64,000 bases of DNA from Lewinellaceae bacterium (GCA_020636435.1 JACJXX010000002.1:1550001-1614000); one strand, 5' to 3'; shown: positions 16,883-26,050, numbered from the stretch's first letter. Numbers and translations are program-made. Notes: generated from the sequence alone by a model not told the origin.

Positions 16883-18137
16883 CACCATGTTAAGTAAAAA
16901 ACCCCATAGCCTGCAGGGTTTCGGCCAGCTTTTGGGGACAGTCCATCAACTGCTCCATTTTAGCCTTCAGGCTTTTGGCTCCAGTCTTCCGAAGGGCTTG
17001 GATGGCAAAAGACCTAATGGCAGCCAAGCTTCTGGAAAGGTTGCCTTTGGGCGTAGGGGTGCGGTCTTCCAAAAAGAGCACATCCCTAACATAGTTATCT
17101 GCCTCGATGGCCCAATGCCCTCTAATGGCATGGAACAGCCCTTCGGCCATTGAGCTGCTTTGTTTGTCAATAGCTTGGTTGCTGATGTACAAAGAGGTTT
17201 GGTTTTGTTCTTTGCCGGTTTTCACTTCTATAAAGTGGCGTTGTACCTTTATCAAAGCCCTTATCCCGCTTGATTGCCAGCGCTGCTCAAAATCGCCTCC
17301 TTGAATATCAAATAACTCCGCTTCGCGGATTTCAATCCTGCCATGTGCCTTGTCTACTTCGCTGAATTGGTGCAAGGCCGGCAAAAAACCCATAGATAAA
17401 TGCAGCTCCTCCATTAATTCGGCTTGATTAGCCTTAGCTTGCACAATATACCGCCCTCCGCCTTGTTCTATCAGGGCCGTTGTCTCGGGGTCGCAATGCA
17501 GAGCGTCCAAAGTAATTGATTTTTTAGACAAGCCTTTATGGAGCAATTCGCGCACGGCTATTTTTTCACTCTCCTTGTCTCCCCTGTAATAGGTTTGCCC
17601 TACCACCTGGCTATCTTTATGCCTTACTGCGTTAACCACTACTTCGCCTCGTTTGGCTTTATCCCCGGATTCGTCCCGTTCCAGGCTGCCTCTAAGCTCC
17701 TTGCCATCCAAGCCAACCCATTCCTCGCCTGAAACTTGCTCTATGGTTAGGTTGAAATGAGCAGCATTAAGCTCATTATACTTCTGCCAATCCACTCCCC
17801 GAAGTATCCGCCTCAATTGAGTGTCGGATACCGCTTTTTCTGCATAGTGCCCTGTCCAGCTGCACAAATCTTCCAAGCGGTTGGCTATAAACCGCTGTAT
17901 AGAACTCAGCCGGTTGCGGCCAAGCAGTATGGCGATTAGTACCCCACTCAATACGAAGCTAAGGTTATGCACCCTGCCCCTTAGGTCACGGTGGTCTTCC
18001 AATTCAGTTTGCAATCTTTCAAAATACGGCGTAATTTCGTGTTTTGTTGGCTGCATAATTAATATTTGTGTTTTGTTGATATATCACACAAATATATGCA
18101 GCCTTTTTTATAACAACATGTTTGTGAAAAAGCCGTT
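16866..18137 (-). mobile_element. Complete ISAs1-family insertion sequence
   Basis: A 1272-bp element. Its ends are perfect 19-bp inverted repeats, AACGGCTTTTTCACAAACA at 16866-16884 and the reverse complement at 18119-18137. It is flanked by a 10-bp direct repeat AATTTAGGGA (16856-16865 and 18138-18147), which fits the 8-10 bp target duplication of the ISAs1 family. It carries one intact transposase gene on the minus strand. The perfect ends and identical duplications suggest a recent, probably still active insertion. Confidence 0.95.
16890..18056 (-). CDS. ISAs1 family transposase
   Basis: 388 residues, the normal length for this family. It has an N-terminal helical domain (LRGRVHNLSFVLSGVLIAILLGR, residues 25-47) and a DDE-type catalytic core. 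The acidic triad is visible as Asp117 (GLDGKELRGS), Asp184 (ITLDALHCD) and Glu318 (IRGHWAIEAD), followed by the family signature VRDVLFLED. The reading frame is intact and ends 24 bp inside the element's left inverted repeat. It cuts and pastes the surrounding IS. Confidence 0.95.
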   Translation of the reverse strand: MQPTKHEITPYFERLQTELEDHRDLRGRVHNLSFVLSGVLIAILLGRNRLSSIQRFIANRLEDLCSWTGHYAEKAVSDTQLRRILRGVDWQKYNELNAAHFNLTIEQVSGEEWVGLDGKELRGSLERDESGDKAKRGEVVVNAVRHKDSQVVGQTYYRGDKESEKIAVRELLHKGLSKKSITLDALHCDPETTALIEQGGGRYIVQAKANQAELMEELHLSMGFLPALHQFSEVDKAHGRIEIREAELFDIQGGDFEQRWQSSGIRALIKVQRHFIEVKTGKEQNQTSLYISNQAIDKQSSSMAEGLFHAIRGHWAIEADNYVRDVLFLEDRTPTPKGNLSRSLAAIRSFAIQALRKTGAKSLKAKMEQLMDCPQKLAETLQAMGFFT

Positions 18138-18147
18138 AATTTAGGGA

Positions 18148-18636
18148 ATAACCGGCAGAATTCTATTGAAAAATGGTATAGAGTAAACGAAACACACCTC
18201 GGCGAGAACTTAGCCTGTGCATTCAATTTGGTTCCGGAATAACTTTGGATGAACTTCTTCACTATTTTAACTTCCTTTTATTTTGAAAAATAAAATATAA
18301 ACGTAAATTTGTTATGAAGCATGTGGAATAGCCGAATCGACGCTTGTTAATGTTTGCGCGATATGTTAAAGTAAAGCGGTTTTCAAAACCAAAATAACGA
18401 TCAAATCATTCCACATGCTGAACAGCACGCTTTAACTCCCAGTTTGGTTCTTCAACCTCATCGTTTATCCAGCCCGGTAACAATAGCAACTATAAAAAAA
18501 ACGGCGCTGCAAGGTGTACATTGCATTCGTTTTTGAATGCATCCCTTGCCGTGCCTGTAACCATTCCGCAATTGGCCGTTACTCCTTCAACCCTCCTATT
18601 CCCCAGTGATAAAAAAAATTTGAAATGCCGGTGCGG
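18148..18636. other. Intergenic region with two stems, no gene seen
   Basis: About 490 bp between the IS target duplication and a MITE-like element. It contains an 11-bp perfect inverted repeat, GCATGTGGAAT at 18319-18329 and ATTCCACATGC at 18408-18418. A second stem near 18507-18553 has nested GCAAGG/CCTTGC and TGCATTC/GAATGCA arms. The AT-rich stretch 18280-18400 has no open frame of note. I see no RNA gene. Confidence 0.6.
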
Positions 18637-18802
18637 TAAGTAACGGGCAAATAATAAGGTTTCGAAATATGCCGCCGCTATTTTGTTGCCAGACGAGGCG
18701 CGATGAGGGAGCATAGCCGGAGGTTACGTAACTGAAGAGCAACGACGTATGGCGGCAAAAGAGCAAGGCAGAATCGAAAGGTTATTATTTAACCGTTACT
18801 AA
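18637..18802. mobile_element. MITE-like element, divergent family member
   Basis: 166 bp. It is flanked by TAA on both sides (18637-18639 and 18800-18802). Inside, the ends are inverted: GTAACGGGCAAATAATAAGG at 18640-18659 and a partner at 18780-18799, with 16 of 20 positions matching. The interior follows the same order as the 192-bp elements at 39441 and 53285, with GCCAGRCRAGGCGCGA-like, AGCAACG and ATGGCGGCAAAA-like segments. An inner stem TTTTGTTGCCA/TGGCGGCAAAA is kept through G-T pairs. It ends 55 bp before the start of the M43 protease gene. Confidence 0.75.
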
Positions 18803-18857
18803 GCAACGGTAAAGGACTAGTAGCTATTTTTTTTTGAATTGTACCAAAAATCGATTT

Positions 18858-21857
18858 ATGATGATCTCAAAAACGAAGTTCCCCTTACTGGGGCTGCTAT
18901 TGCTATGGGCAGCCTTCACACTCAGCGCTCAGCAACAGAATGTCATTCGGTGTTACACCGTGGAAGCGGACCAGCAGTTGCGGGAGCAGCATCCCGAACT
19001 CGGCACCCTGGAAGAATTTGAAGAATGGCTGGCGCCCCGCGTCCGCGCTTTTAAAAGCCAGCCGGCCAACCGCTCTGCGGTGTTGACCATACCTGTAGTC
19101 TTCCACATCATACACAACGGAGAATCGGTTGGGTCGGGCGACAATCTCAGCGCCACTTACGTCAATGCTCAGATCGAGCAGTTGAACAACGACTTTCGCC
19201 GCATCCTGGGCACTTCCGGTGCTAATAACGACCCGGTTGGCGCCGACTCGGAACTCGAGTTCTGCCCGGCCGCCGTCGCCCCCGGCGGCGGCGCCCTGGC
19301 CGAACCCGGCATCAACCGCATCAACCGCAACAGCAAAGGCTGGACGGCGCCCCCCTACGGCACCTGTGGGGCCGGCGGCAGCTTCAACGACGCCTACATC
19401 GAAGGCACGATCAAACCTCAATCGCAGTGGGACCCCAACCAGTATTTCAATATCTGGGTGATGGACATCGACTGCGGCATCCTGGGCTATGCCCAGTTTC
19501 CCAGCCAGTCGGGCCTGCAGGGCCTCAACAATAATGGCGGCGCCGCCAATACCGATGGGGTGGTGCTGCTAACCACTTCAGTGGGCAGCACCACGACTCC
19601 CAATCCACAAGGCAGCGCCTACAACCAGGGCCGCACCGCCACCCACGAGGTAGGGCACTTCTTCGGGCTGCGCCATATCTGGGGCGACGGCGGCTGCAGT
19701 GTCGACGACTATTGCGCCGATACGCCCGAATCGGATGCCGCCAACTACGGATGCCCCACCACCCATGTTTCCTGCGGCTCCACCGATATGGTCCGCAATT
19801 ATATGGACTACACCGATGACGCCTGCATGAACATTTTCACCCTCGACCAGAAAGCCCGCATGCAGGCCGTGATGGCCAACAGCCCGCGCCGGTCTGCTCT
19901 GCCGAACTCTACGGCCTGTGCCGGCGGCGGCGGCGGCGGGCCCACCTGCTCCACTACCATCAGTTCTTTTCCCTACAGCGAAAGTTTCGAAAACGGCCCC
20001 GGCGACTGGTCGCAGGGCACGGCGGATGATATCGACTGGACGCGCACTTCCGGCGGCACGCCCTCTTCCGGCACCGGCCCGTCGGGCGCCGCCGACGGCC
20101 TCTTTTATTATTTCGTGGAGGCTTCCAGCCCCAATTATCCCGGCAAGCGCGCCATTCTGGAATCGCCCTGTTTTGACCTTTCAGGGCTGAGCTTTGCCGA
20201 GGCCCAGTTTCAGTACCAGATGCTGGGGACTTCCGTGGGAACGATCGAACTTCAAGCCAGTACCGACGGCAGCGCCTGGACTACCGCCTGGACCCGCAGC
20301 GGCAGCCAGGGCAGCAGTTGGGCCGGGGTGAGCGTCGACCTTTCCGCCTACACCGGAGAGAGCGAGTTGCGCTTGCGCTTCCTGGGCACTACGAGCAGTT
20401 CCTGGCAGGGCGACCTGTGCATCGACGACTTTACCCTGGCAGCCAGCAGCAGCTCGCCGCCTGTAGCCAATTTTAGCGCCATCGCGACTACCGTTGCCGA
20501 AGGGCAGAGCATTACTTTTACCGACCAGTCTACCGGTAGCCCCACCTCCTGGTCCTGGTCGTTTGCAGGAGGCAGCCCGGCGTCCAGCAGCGCTCAAAAC
20601 CCCTCGGTCGCTTACAATACAGCCGGCACATACAGCGTGAGCCTGACGGCTGCCAACGCCAGCGGCAGCGACACCGAAACCAAAACGGGCTACGTTACCG
20701 TAACGCCCGCCGGCGGCGGCGGCTGCAGCAACGGGATCAGTTCCTTTCCCTACAATGAAGGTTTCGAAAATGGGTTCGGCGACTGGACGCAGGCCAGCGG
20801 CGATGATTTCGACTGGACGCGCAACAGCGGGGGCACGCCCTCCAGCAGTACCGGCCCAAGCAGCGCCGCCGAAGGCAGTTGGTACCTTTATGCAGAATCT
20901 TCCAGCCCCAACTATTCCAACAAAGTGACGGCCCTGAACAGCCCTTGCTTCGACCTGGCTTCGGCCAGCAACGCCACCTTCAGTTTCCGCTACCACATGT
21001 ACGGCGCATCCTCCATGGGCGCTTTGCAGCTACAGGCGCGGCAGGCAGGCAGCAGCACCTGGTCGGCGGTATGGGCGCGCTCCGGCAACCAGGGCAACGC
21101 CTGGCTCGCCGCTGATGTAGACCTCAGCGCCTACGCCGGAGAAGGGCTGGAGCTGCGCTTCGTCGGCGCCACCGGCACCACCTGGCAGGGCGATATGGCC
21201 ATTGACGACATCTCCCTGACAACAGGAGCCGGCGGCGGCTGTGCAGATGTTACCCTTACCCTGAATCTCGACAATTATCCCGAGGAAACCGACTGGGAGA
21301 TCACCGATGCGAGTGGCAATATCGTGGCCGCCGGCGGCCCCTACGGCAACCAGCCGGACGGTTCTACCGTCGTGGAAACGGCTTGCCTGAGCACCGGATG
21401 TTATGATTTCACCATTTACGACGCTTACGGCGACGGCATCTGCTGTTCGTATGGCAGCGGGTCTTATGTGCTGAGAGATGCTGCCGGCGCAACCCTGGCG
21501 TCGGGGGCCAGCTTCGGCTACTGGGAAGCGACGAACTTCTGCGTCAATGTCAGCGCCCGGAATAGCGCAGCCGTTCTATCGGCAAAGAAAGTGACGGCTG
21601 GCGAGGGCCGGGAAACCCTGCGCCTTTTTCCCAACCCCGCAAAAGAACGGCTGACGGTTCGGTACGAATCGAAGGAAGCCCGGGTGGCACAGGCCCGCAT
21701 CAGCAGCCTGCTCGGCCAGGTTGTGCAGGCCCGGGAATGGGAGCTGGTAGCCGGGCAGAATGAAATGCCTTTTGATATCAGCCAACTTCAGCCGGGCACC
21801 TACATCCTGCAAATAGAAGGAGAGGCTTTTGGCACGCGTTTTGTCGTGTTAAGGTAG
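18858..21857 (+). CDS. M43-type zinc metalloprotease exported by T9SS
   Basis: 999 residues from the ATG at 18858 (MMISKTKFPLLGLLLLWAAF, cleavage near LSAQ). An upstream ATG at 18834 adds eight polar residues. The protease domain (about 70-355) has the zinc site HEVGHFFGLRH (His263, His267, His273), which is the pappalysin/M43 signature. Two MAM-like domains follow (about 370-535 and 630-795), separated by a PKD domain (about 540-620: SWSFAGGSPASSSAQNPSVA). A further beta domain (about 800-890) has a cysteine pair in GDGICCSYGSG. The last 75 residues (LFPNPAKERLTVRYES ... LQPGTYILQIEG) are a type A T9SS sorting domain. It should be secreted to degrade extracellular protein. Confidence 0.9.
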   Translation: MMISKTKFPLLGLLLLWAAFTLSAQQQNVIRCYTVEADQQLREQHPELGTLEEFEEWLAPRVRAFKSQPANRSAVLTIPVVFHIIHNGESVGSGDNLSATYVNAQIEQLNNDFRRILGTSGANNDPVGADSELEFCPAAVAPGGGALAEPGINRINRNSKGWTAPPYGTCGAGGSFNDAYIEGTIKPQSQWDPNQYFNIWVMDIDCGILGYAQFPSQSGLQGLNNNGGAANTDGVVLLTTSVGSTTTPNPQGSAYNQGRTATHEVGHFFGLRHIWGDGGCSVDDYCADTPESDAANYGCPTTHVSCGSTDMVRNYMDYTDDACMNIFTLDQKARMQAVMANSPRRSALPNSTACAGGGGGGPTCSTTISSFPYSESFENGPGDWSQGTADDIDWTRTSGGTPSSGTGPSGAADGLFYYFVEASSPNYPGKRAILESPCFDLSGLSFAEAQFQYQMLGTSVGTIELQASTDGSAWTTAWTRSGSQGSSWAGVSVDLSAYTGESELRLRFLGTTSSSWQGDLCIDDFTLAASSSSPPVANFSAIATTVAEGQSITFTDQSTGSPTSWSWSFAGGSPASSSAQNPSVAYNTAGTYSVSLTAANASGSDTETKTGYVTVTPAGGGGCSNGISSFPYNEGFENGFGDWTQASGDDFDWTRNSGGTPSSSTGPSSAAEGSWYLYAESSSPNYSNKVTALNSPCFDLASASNATFSFRYHMYGASSMGALQLQARQAGSSTWSAVWARSGNQGNAWLAADVDLSAYAGEGLELRFVGATGTTWQGDMAIDDISLTTGAGGGCADVTLTLNLDNYPEETDWEITDASGNIVAAGGPYGNQPDGSTVVETACLSTGCYDFTIYDAYGDGICCSYGSGSYVLRDAAGATLASGASFGYWEATNFCVNVSARNSAAVLSAKKVTAGEGRETLRLFPNPAKERLTVRYESKEARVAQARISSLLGQVVQAREWELVAGQNEMPFDISQLQPGTYILQIEGEAFGTRFVVLR

Positions 21858-21881
21858 TATCCGAAAATCTTTGAAAAGTTT

Positions 21882-21917
21882 GCCCCCATTGCCTTGCGGC
21901 AGTGGGGGCTTTTTTTG
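21882..21917 (+). terminator. Rho-independent terminator after the M43 protease
   Basis: A stem of GCCCCCATTG and CAGTGGGGGC with an 8-base loop (one G-T pair), followed by TTTTTTT, 25 bp after the stop codon. Confidence 0.9.
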
Positions 21918-22087
21918 GCCTCCTAAGCCGTTTTTCGAAGTTTGCCCCCTAACTCCAATACGAGTATACCCTAACCGGTCTTCGCAATCTGTTACAATCA
22001 GAAGAATACAAATAACGAAGCAGCAGCCCCAAAAACAGGCTACTGCTTCCGTCATGATTGTTCAACAATGATCGTTTATCCGGAGGT

Positions 22088-22378
22088 TTACAAATTGTAT
22101 TCCTCCTCCAGTTCGTGGATCATTTCTTCGGGATCGCCTTCTTTCAATTGTTTGAGCATTTGATCTACCTCCTCCATCTCCTTTTTCCTCTTGTCCTCGG
22201 CGTCTTTATATTCCTGGTTGGTAGAATAAATCTCAAAAATAAAGGCGGCGGTAAAAAGGAAAACGATATGCACCAGCATATTGGCCGCACCCGTGATAAC
22301 GAGGGCAAACCAGGTGGCAACAATAATGATGCCTAATGCTGCAAAAAAGCCCGGGAATATTTTTTCTAAGGTGCGCAT
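22088..22378 (-). CDS. Small membrane protein with C-terminal coiled coil
   Basis: 96 residues. Two membrane helices are visible (about 9-30, FFAALGIIIVATWFALVIT, and 34-51, MLVHIVFLFTAAFIFEIY). A charged coiled-coil tail follows (KDAEDKRKKEMEEVDQMLKQ and EEMIHELEEEYNL). I do not recognise the family. It stands alone on the minus strand between the protease and the receptor cassette. The translated composition and the clean membrane topology support a real gene. Confidence 0.65.
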   Translation of the reverse strand: MRTLEKIFPGFFAALGIIIVATWFALVITGAANMLVHIVFLFTAAFIFEIYSTNQEYKDAEDKRKKEMEEVDQMLKQLKEGDPEEMIHELEEEYNL

Positions 22379-22485
22379 AAGTAATGATTTTGGTTACTTA
22401 CTGCTTTAAAATTCCGTTTTTTTATTGTTGAGCGGGATGACTTTTGTCAGGTATGGAAAGTGAGAAATATCAAGGCGCGCACTAT

Positions 22486-23076
22486 ATGCAAAGAACAATT
22501 ACCCCATTTCTTTTCTATCTTCGCACGGTAAAAACCACACGGCCGCCTTTGCGAAAGCTCCTCCACATATCGCCCCTCCTGTTTGTCCTGCTCTGCCCGC
22601 CGGGGTTGGCCATTCTGTTCTTTTCCTGGCAGAAACACCAGGTGAAAGAAGCCGTAAAAGCCCATCTGCTCGCCGGCATGGGGGCTTCTGAACTGACGGA
22701 ACTGAAACTGTCCAAAGCCGATGCCGCCGTCCTGCTGGAGTGGGAAAACAGCCGTGAATTCGAATATCAGGGGCAGATGTACGACGTGGTGGAGAGTGCC
22801 GTCGAAGGCGACAGCATCCGCTACATCTGCTACCAGGACCATGCCGAGAGCCGCCTGAAAGGGGAGTTGCGCCGCCTGCTGGCCCGGCCGCTGAAGGACG
22901 ATCCCGCCACCGCAGGCACCACCCAGCGGCTCATCTCTTTTTATCAATCCCTCTTCTGCGCAGAACGCCCGCCCTGGATACTCCCGGCATGGGTGAAGCC
23001 CAGAGCCCGCTTTTTCTATGCTTCTCATTTTGGAGTGCCTGCAGGGCCTCCGCCCGTCCCTCCTCCTGAACTTTAA
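22486..23076 (+). CDS. Membrane-anchored protein preceding TonB receptor
   Basis: 196 residues from the ATG at 22486; in-frame ATGs at 22444 and 22453 are also possible. One membrane helix lies at about 27-48 (SPLLFVLLCPPGLAILFFSW). The periplasmic part has the pattern WENSREFEYQGQMYDVVESA then GDSIRYICYQDHAESRL. I know this from unnamed proteins encoded beside TonB receptors in Bacteroidota. The C-terminus is proline-rich (VPAGPPPVPPPEL). The receptor gene starts 189 bp downstream on the same strand. The function is unknown, but an accessory role in that uptake system is likely. Confidence 0.7.
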   Translation: MQRTITPFLFYLRTVKTTRPPLRKLLHISPLLFVLLCPPGLAILFFSWQKHQVKEAVKAHLLAGMGASELTELKLSKADAAVLLEWENSREFEYQGQMYDVVESAVEGDSIRYICYQDHAESRLKGELRRLLARPLKDDPATAGTTQRLISFYQSLFCAERPPWILPAWVKPRARFFYASHFGVPAGPPPVPPPEL

Positions 23077-23265
23077 GTTTTGTTTTACTATTGTTTTCGC
23101 CTGTCTCCAGTTGGAGATGGGCCTGTAGTGTTTATTCGTGGCGCAATCATCCTGCCGGCCCAGGCAATAGCCTGCTTTGGCAGGCGGAAGCCTGATCGCA
23201 CAGCGCATGCTATCTATATAGAGCACGCACGGCCTGGATGGCCGCGCCACAGCAAAACTTCCAAA

Positions 23266-25671
23266 ATGAAGCACATATTCCTTCTACTGGCCATACTGGC
23301 TGCTTATAAAACAGGCACAAGCCAGATTTTAACCATCAGAAGCGAAGAAAGCCGGGAGCCCCTCGAATTCGCCACTCTCTACAGTGAGCATCCTAAGGCC
23401 TTCTCCACCACCAACGCCCGCGGCCAGGCCGATGTATTGTCCTTTGCCGGCGCCGAAAAGATCGAGCTGCGCCTCATCGGTTACGAATCCCGGACACTGA
23501 GCTTCGCGGAACTGGAGAAAGCCGGTTTTGAGGTTTTCCTCAGCCCCGGCAGCATCTCGCTCGGCCAGGTTGTCGTCTCCGCCACCAAATGGGAGCAGGA
23601 GGGCAGGCAAACGCCCGCCCGGGTGACCACCATCTCCGCCCGGGAGATCGCCCTGCAAAACCCGCAGACCGCCGCTGACCTGCTCGGCAGCTCCGGCCAG
23701 GTGTTTATACAAAAAAGCCAGCAGGGCGGCGGCAGCCCTATGATCCGGGGCTTCGCCACCAACCGCCTGCTGATCGCCGTCGACGGCGTGCGCATGAACA
23801 CGGCCATTTTCCGCAGCGGCAACCTGCAGAACGTCATCTCCCTGGACCCATTCGCCACCGAGCGCACCGAGGTGCTCTTCGGCCCGGGCTCGGTGATCTA
23901 CGGCAGCGACGCCATCGGCGGGGTGATGAGCTTCTACACGCTGACACCGCATCTGGCTGCTGGGGATAAAACCTTTGTGAAAGGCAAGGGCGCCGCCCGC
24001 TACGCCACTGCCAATGAGGAATTCAGCGGCCATGCCGACGCCAATATCGGCTGGGAAAAATGGGCCCTGGTGTCCAGCTTTTCTCACAACCGCTACGGCG
24101 ATTTGCGCATGGGCAGCCACGGGCCCGAAGACTACCTGCGCCCGGAATACGTGCAGCGCATCGAAGGGGAAGACCGCGTGCTGCCCAATGATGATGCATC
24201 GGTGCAGAAACCCTCTGGCTACTCCCAAACCAATTTGCTGCAAAAGGTGCGCTTCCAGCCGAACGAGGCATGGAACCTCACCTATGCCTTCCACTACTCT
24301 GCCACCACCGATTACGGCCGCTACGACCGCCTGCTGCGCTACCGCAACGGCCTGCCCCGCAGCGCCGAGTGGCGCTACGGCCCGCAGGTGTGGATGATGA
24401 ACCACCTGAGCATCAGCCACAAGGCGGAAGAAGGTATCTACGACCAGTTCCACCTCAACCTGGCCCATCAGTTCTTCGAAGAAAGCCGCATCGACCGCGA
24501 TTTCAACGATATTGAACGGCGGCGGCGGGTGGAAAAGGTGAACGCCTATTCCGCCAATATGGACTTCAGCAAGGCCCTGGGCGAACGCCACCAACTGCTA
24601 TACGGGCTGGAGGGCGTCTTCAACGACGTGAATTCCAGCGGGACGAATGAGGACATCCGGGCGGGTAAAACCCAAGCAGGGCCCTCCCGCTACCCCCAAT
24701 CCACCTGGGCGTCGTACGCCGCCTATTTCACCTACCAACTGGAGGCTACGGAGCGCCTGTTGCTACAAGCCGGCGCCCGCTATGGCCAGTTTGCCCTGGA
24801 TGCTGAGTTTGACACCACATTTTACCCCTTCCCCTTCACCTCCTCCAACCTCCGCGACGGCGCCCTGACCGGCAGCCTGGGCCTGGTATTCAGCCCCACC
24901 GAAGAATGGCAACTGAGCGCCAACGCCTCCACCGGCTTCCGCGCGCCCAATGTGGATGATGTGGGCAAGGTATTCGATTCGGAACCAGGCGCAGTAGTAG
25001 TACCCAACCCGGGCCTGGGAGCCGAGTACGCCTATAATGCAGAAGTAGGCCTGGCACGGCTGTTCAATAACGTGCTCAAGATTGACCTGGCCTGCTTTTA
25101 CACCATCCTCGACAACGCCCTGGTGCGCCGCAGCTTCACCCTCAACGGGCAGGACAGCATCGCCTACGACGGCGAACTCAGCCAGGTGCAGGCCGTGCAA
25201 AACGCCGCCCGGGCCTCCGTCCGGGGCATTCAGGCAGGGCTGGAGGCCAAGTTGCCCGCCGGCTTCGGCTTCTCTGCCCGTTTCAACTATCAGAACGGAG
25301 AAGAAGAACTGGACGACGGCTCCACCAGCCCGCTGCGGCACGCCGCGCCCTGGTTTGGCGTTGCCCGGCTAAAGTATTCCGCCAACCGCCTCCGCCTGGA
25401 ACTGAATGCCTTTTTCAACGGCGAAGTACCTTATGACGACATGCCCCAGGAAGAGCGCAGCAAGGACTACCTGTATGCGGCAGATGAGAACGGCAACCCC
25501 TACTCCCCCGCCTGGCATACGCTGAACTTCCGGGCGATGTATCAGCTGACGGACTACTTTTCCATCACCGCCGGTCTGGAGAATATTACCCATCAACGTT
25601 ACCGGCCGTATTCGTCAGGGCTGGCGGGGGCTGGGAGAAATCTGGTGCTGGCGGTGAGGGGGAGTTTTTGA
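23266..25671 (+). CDS. TonB-dependent receptor, hemoglobin/transferrin-type
   Basis: 801 residues from the ATG at 23266 (MKHIFLLLAILAAYKTGTSQ, a clear signal peptide). The longer frame to 23080 has no export signal. A short carboxypeptidase-like domain (about 22-95) precedes a plug with GGGSPMIRGFATNRLLIAVD and VRMNTAIFRSGNLQNVISLD. These are typical of the hemoglobin/transferrin/lactoferrin receptor group. The plug ends TEVLFGPGSVIYGSDAIGGV, and the barrel fills the rest, ending GRNLVLAVRGSF with a C-terminal Phe. It probably imports heme or iron carried by a protein or siderophore; the ligand is inference. Confidence 0.88.
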   Translation: MKHIFLLLAILAAYKTGTSQILTIRSEESREPLEFATLYSEHPKAFSTTNARGQADVLSFAGAEKIELRLIGYESRTLSFAELEKAGFEVFLSPGSISLGQVVVSATKWEQEGRQTPARVTTISAREIALQNPQTAADLLGSSGQVFIQKSQQGGGSPMIRGFATNRLLIAVDGVRMNTAIFRSGNLQNVISLDPFATERTEVLFGPGSVIYGSDAIGGVMSFYTLTPHLAAGDKTFVKGKGAARYATANEEFSGHADANIGWEKWALVSSFSHNRYGDLRMGSHGPEDYLRPEYVQRIEGEDRVLPNDDASVQKPSGYSQTNLLQKVRFQPNEAWNLTYAFHYSATTDYGRYDRLLRYRNGLPRSAEWRYGPQVWMMNHLSISHKAEEGIYDQFHLNLAHQFFEESRIDRDFNDIERRRRVEKVNAYSANMDFSKALGERHQLLYGLEGVFNDVNSSGTNEDIRAGKTQAGPSRYPQSTWASYAAYFTYQLEATERLLLQAGARYGQFALDAEFDTTFYPFPFTSSNLRDGALTGSLGLVFSPTEEWQLSANASTGFRAPNVDDVGKVFDSEPGAVVVPNPGLGAEYAYNAEVGLARLFNNVLKIDLACFYTILDNALVRRSFTLNGQDSIAYDGELSQVQAVQNAARASVRGIQAGLEAKLPAGFGFSARFNYQNGEEELDDGSTSPLRHAAPWFGVARLKYSANRLRLELNAFFNGEVPYDDMPQEERSKDYLYAADENGNPYSPAWHTLNFRAMYQLTDYFSITAGLENITHQRYRPYSSGLAGAGRNLVLAVRGSF

Positions 25672-25706
25672 TACTGCCAACAATAGGATAAGTTAAATCT
25701 TGTCGA

Positions 25707-25742
25707 TCCATTGACAAAATTAGTGCTAATTTTGTCAATGGA
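25707..25742. repeat. 36-bp palindrome after TonB receptor
   Basis: The arms TCCATTGACAAAATTAG (25707-25723) and CTAATTTTGTCAATGGA (25726-25742) are perfect complements with a two-base centre. It lies 36 bp after the receptor stop and before the converging toxin gene, so it could terminate both transcripts. It lacks a clean T-run. Confidence 0.9.
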
Positions 25743-25792
25743 CCGATTGTTTCTGTTGAGGCTTCCAATGTAATGGTCGCCTTACCAGACAA

Positions 25793-26050
25793 TTAATAGG
25801 CGTCCTTTCGGTGCCTTACTGCGATAATATCAACTACCAATATGGTATCTTGAATTGAATAAAGAATGCGATAATTCCCCACTCTTATTCTCCAATAATT
25901 TTCGTATCCAGTTAGTTTTTTACAACTGGGCGGGCGAGGGTCGTCACCTAAGCTATTGATCGCCTTCACTATCTTTTTTATCATACCCTTTGGCAGGCTC
26001 TTTATCTCCTTTTGAGCACTTTTCTTTATGCGTATTTGATACTTACTCAT
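25793..26050 (-). CDS. RelE/ParE-type toxin of a toxin-antitoxin pair
   Basis: 85 residues, the usual size for this superfamily. It starts MSKYQIRIKKSAQKEIKSLP and has the family pattern: a helix pair, then YENYWRIRVGNYRILYSIQD and VVDIIAVRHRKDAY. The arginines in the WRIRVGNYRILY segment and the C-terminal HRKDAY tail fit RelE-like mRNA interferases more than ParE, but I cannot settle this. Its start overlaps the antitoxin stop by eight bases (26043-26050), the normal antitoxin-first order. The product should bind ribosomes or gyrase and stop growth when free. Confidence 0.85.
   Translation of the reverse strand: MSKYQIRIKKSAQKEIKSLPKGMIKKIVKAINSLGDDPRPPSCKKLTGYENYWRIRVGNYRILYSIQDTILVVDIIAVRHRKDAY

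Noticed and set aside
14944..16893. 649-codon plus-strand frame opposite the prolyl oligopeptidase
   Set aside because: It is antisense to an intact enzyme with all its motifs; composition (V/G/F/H-rich) is typical of a mirror frame.
3918..25742. Possible kinship between the palindromes at 3946-3981 and 25707-25742
   Set aside because: They look alike (both 36 bp, TCAA and AATTTTG parts), but the order of the parts differs and they do not align.
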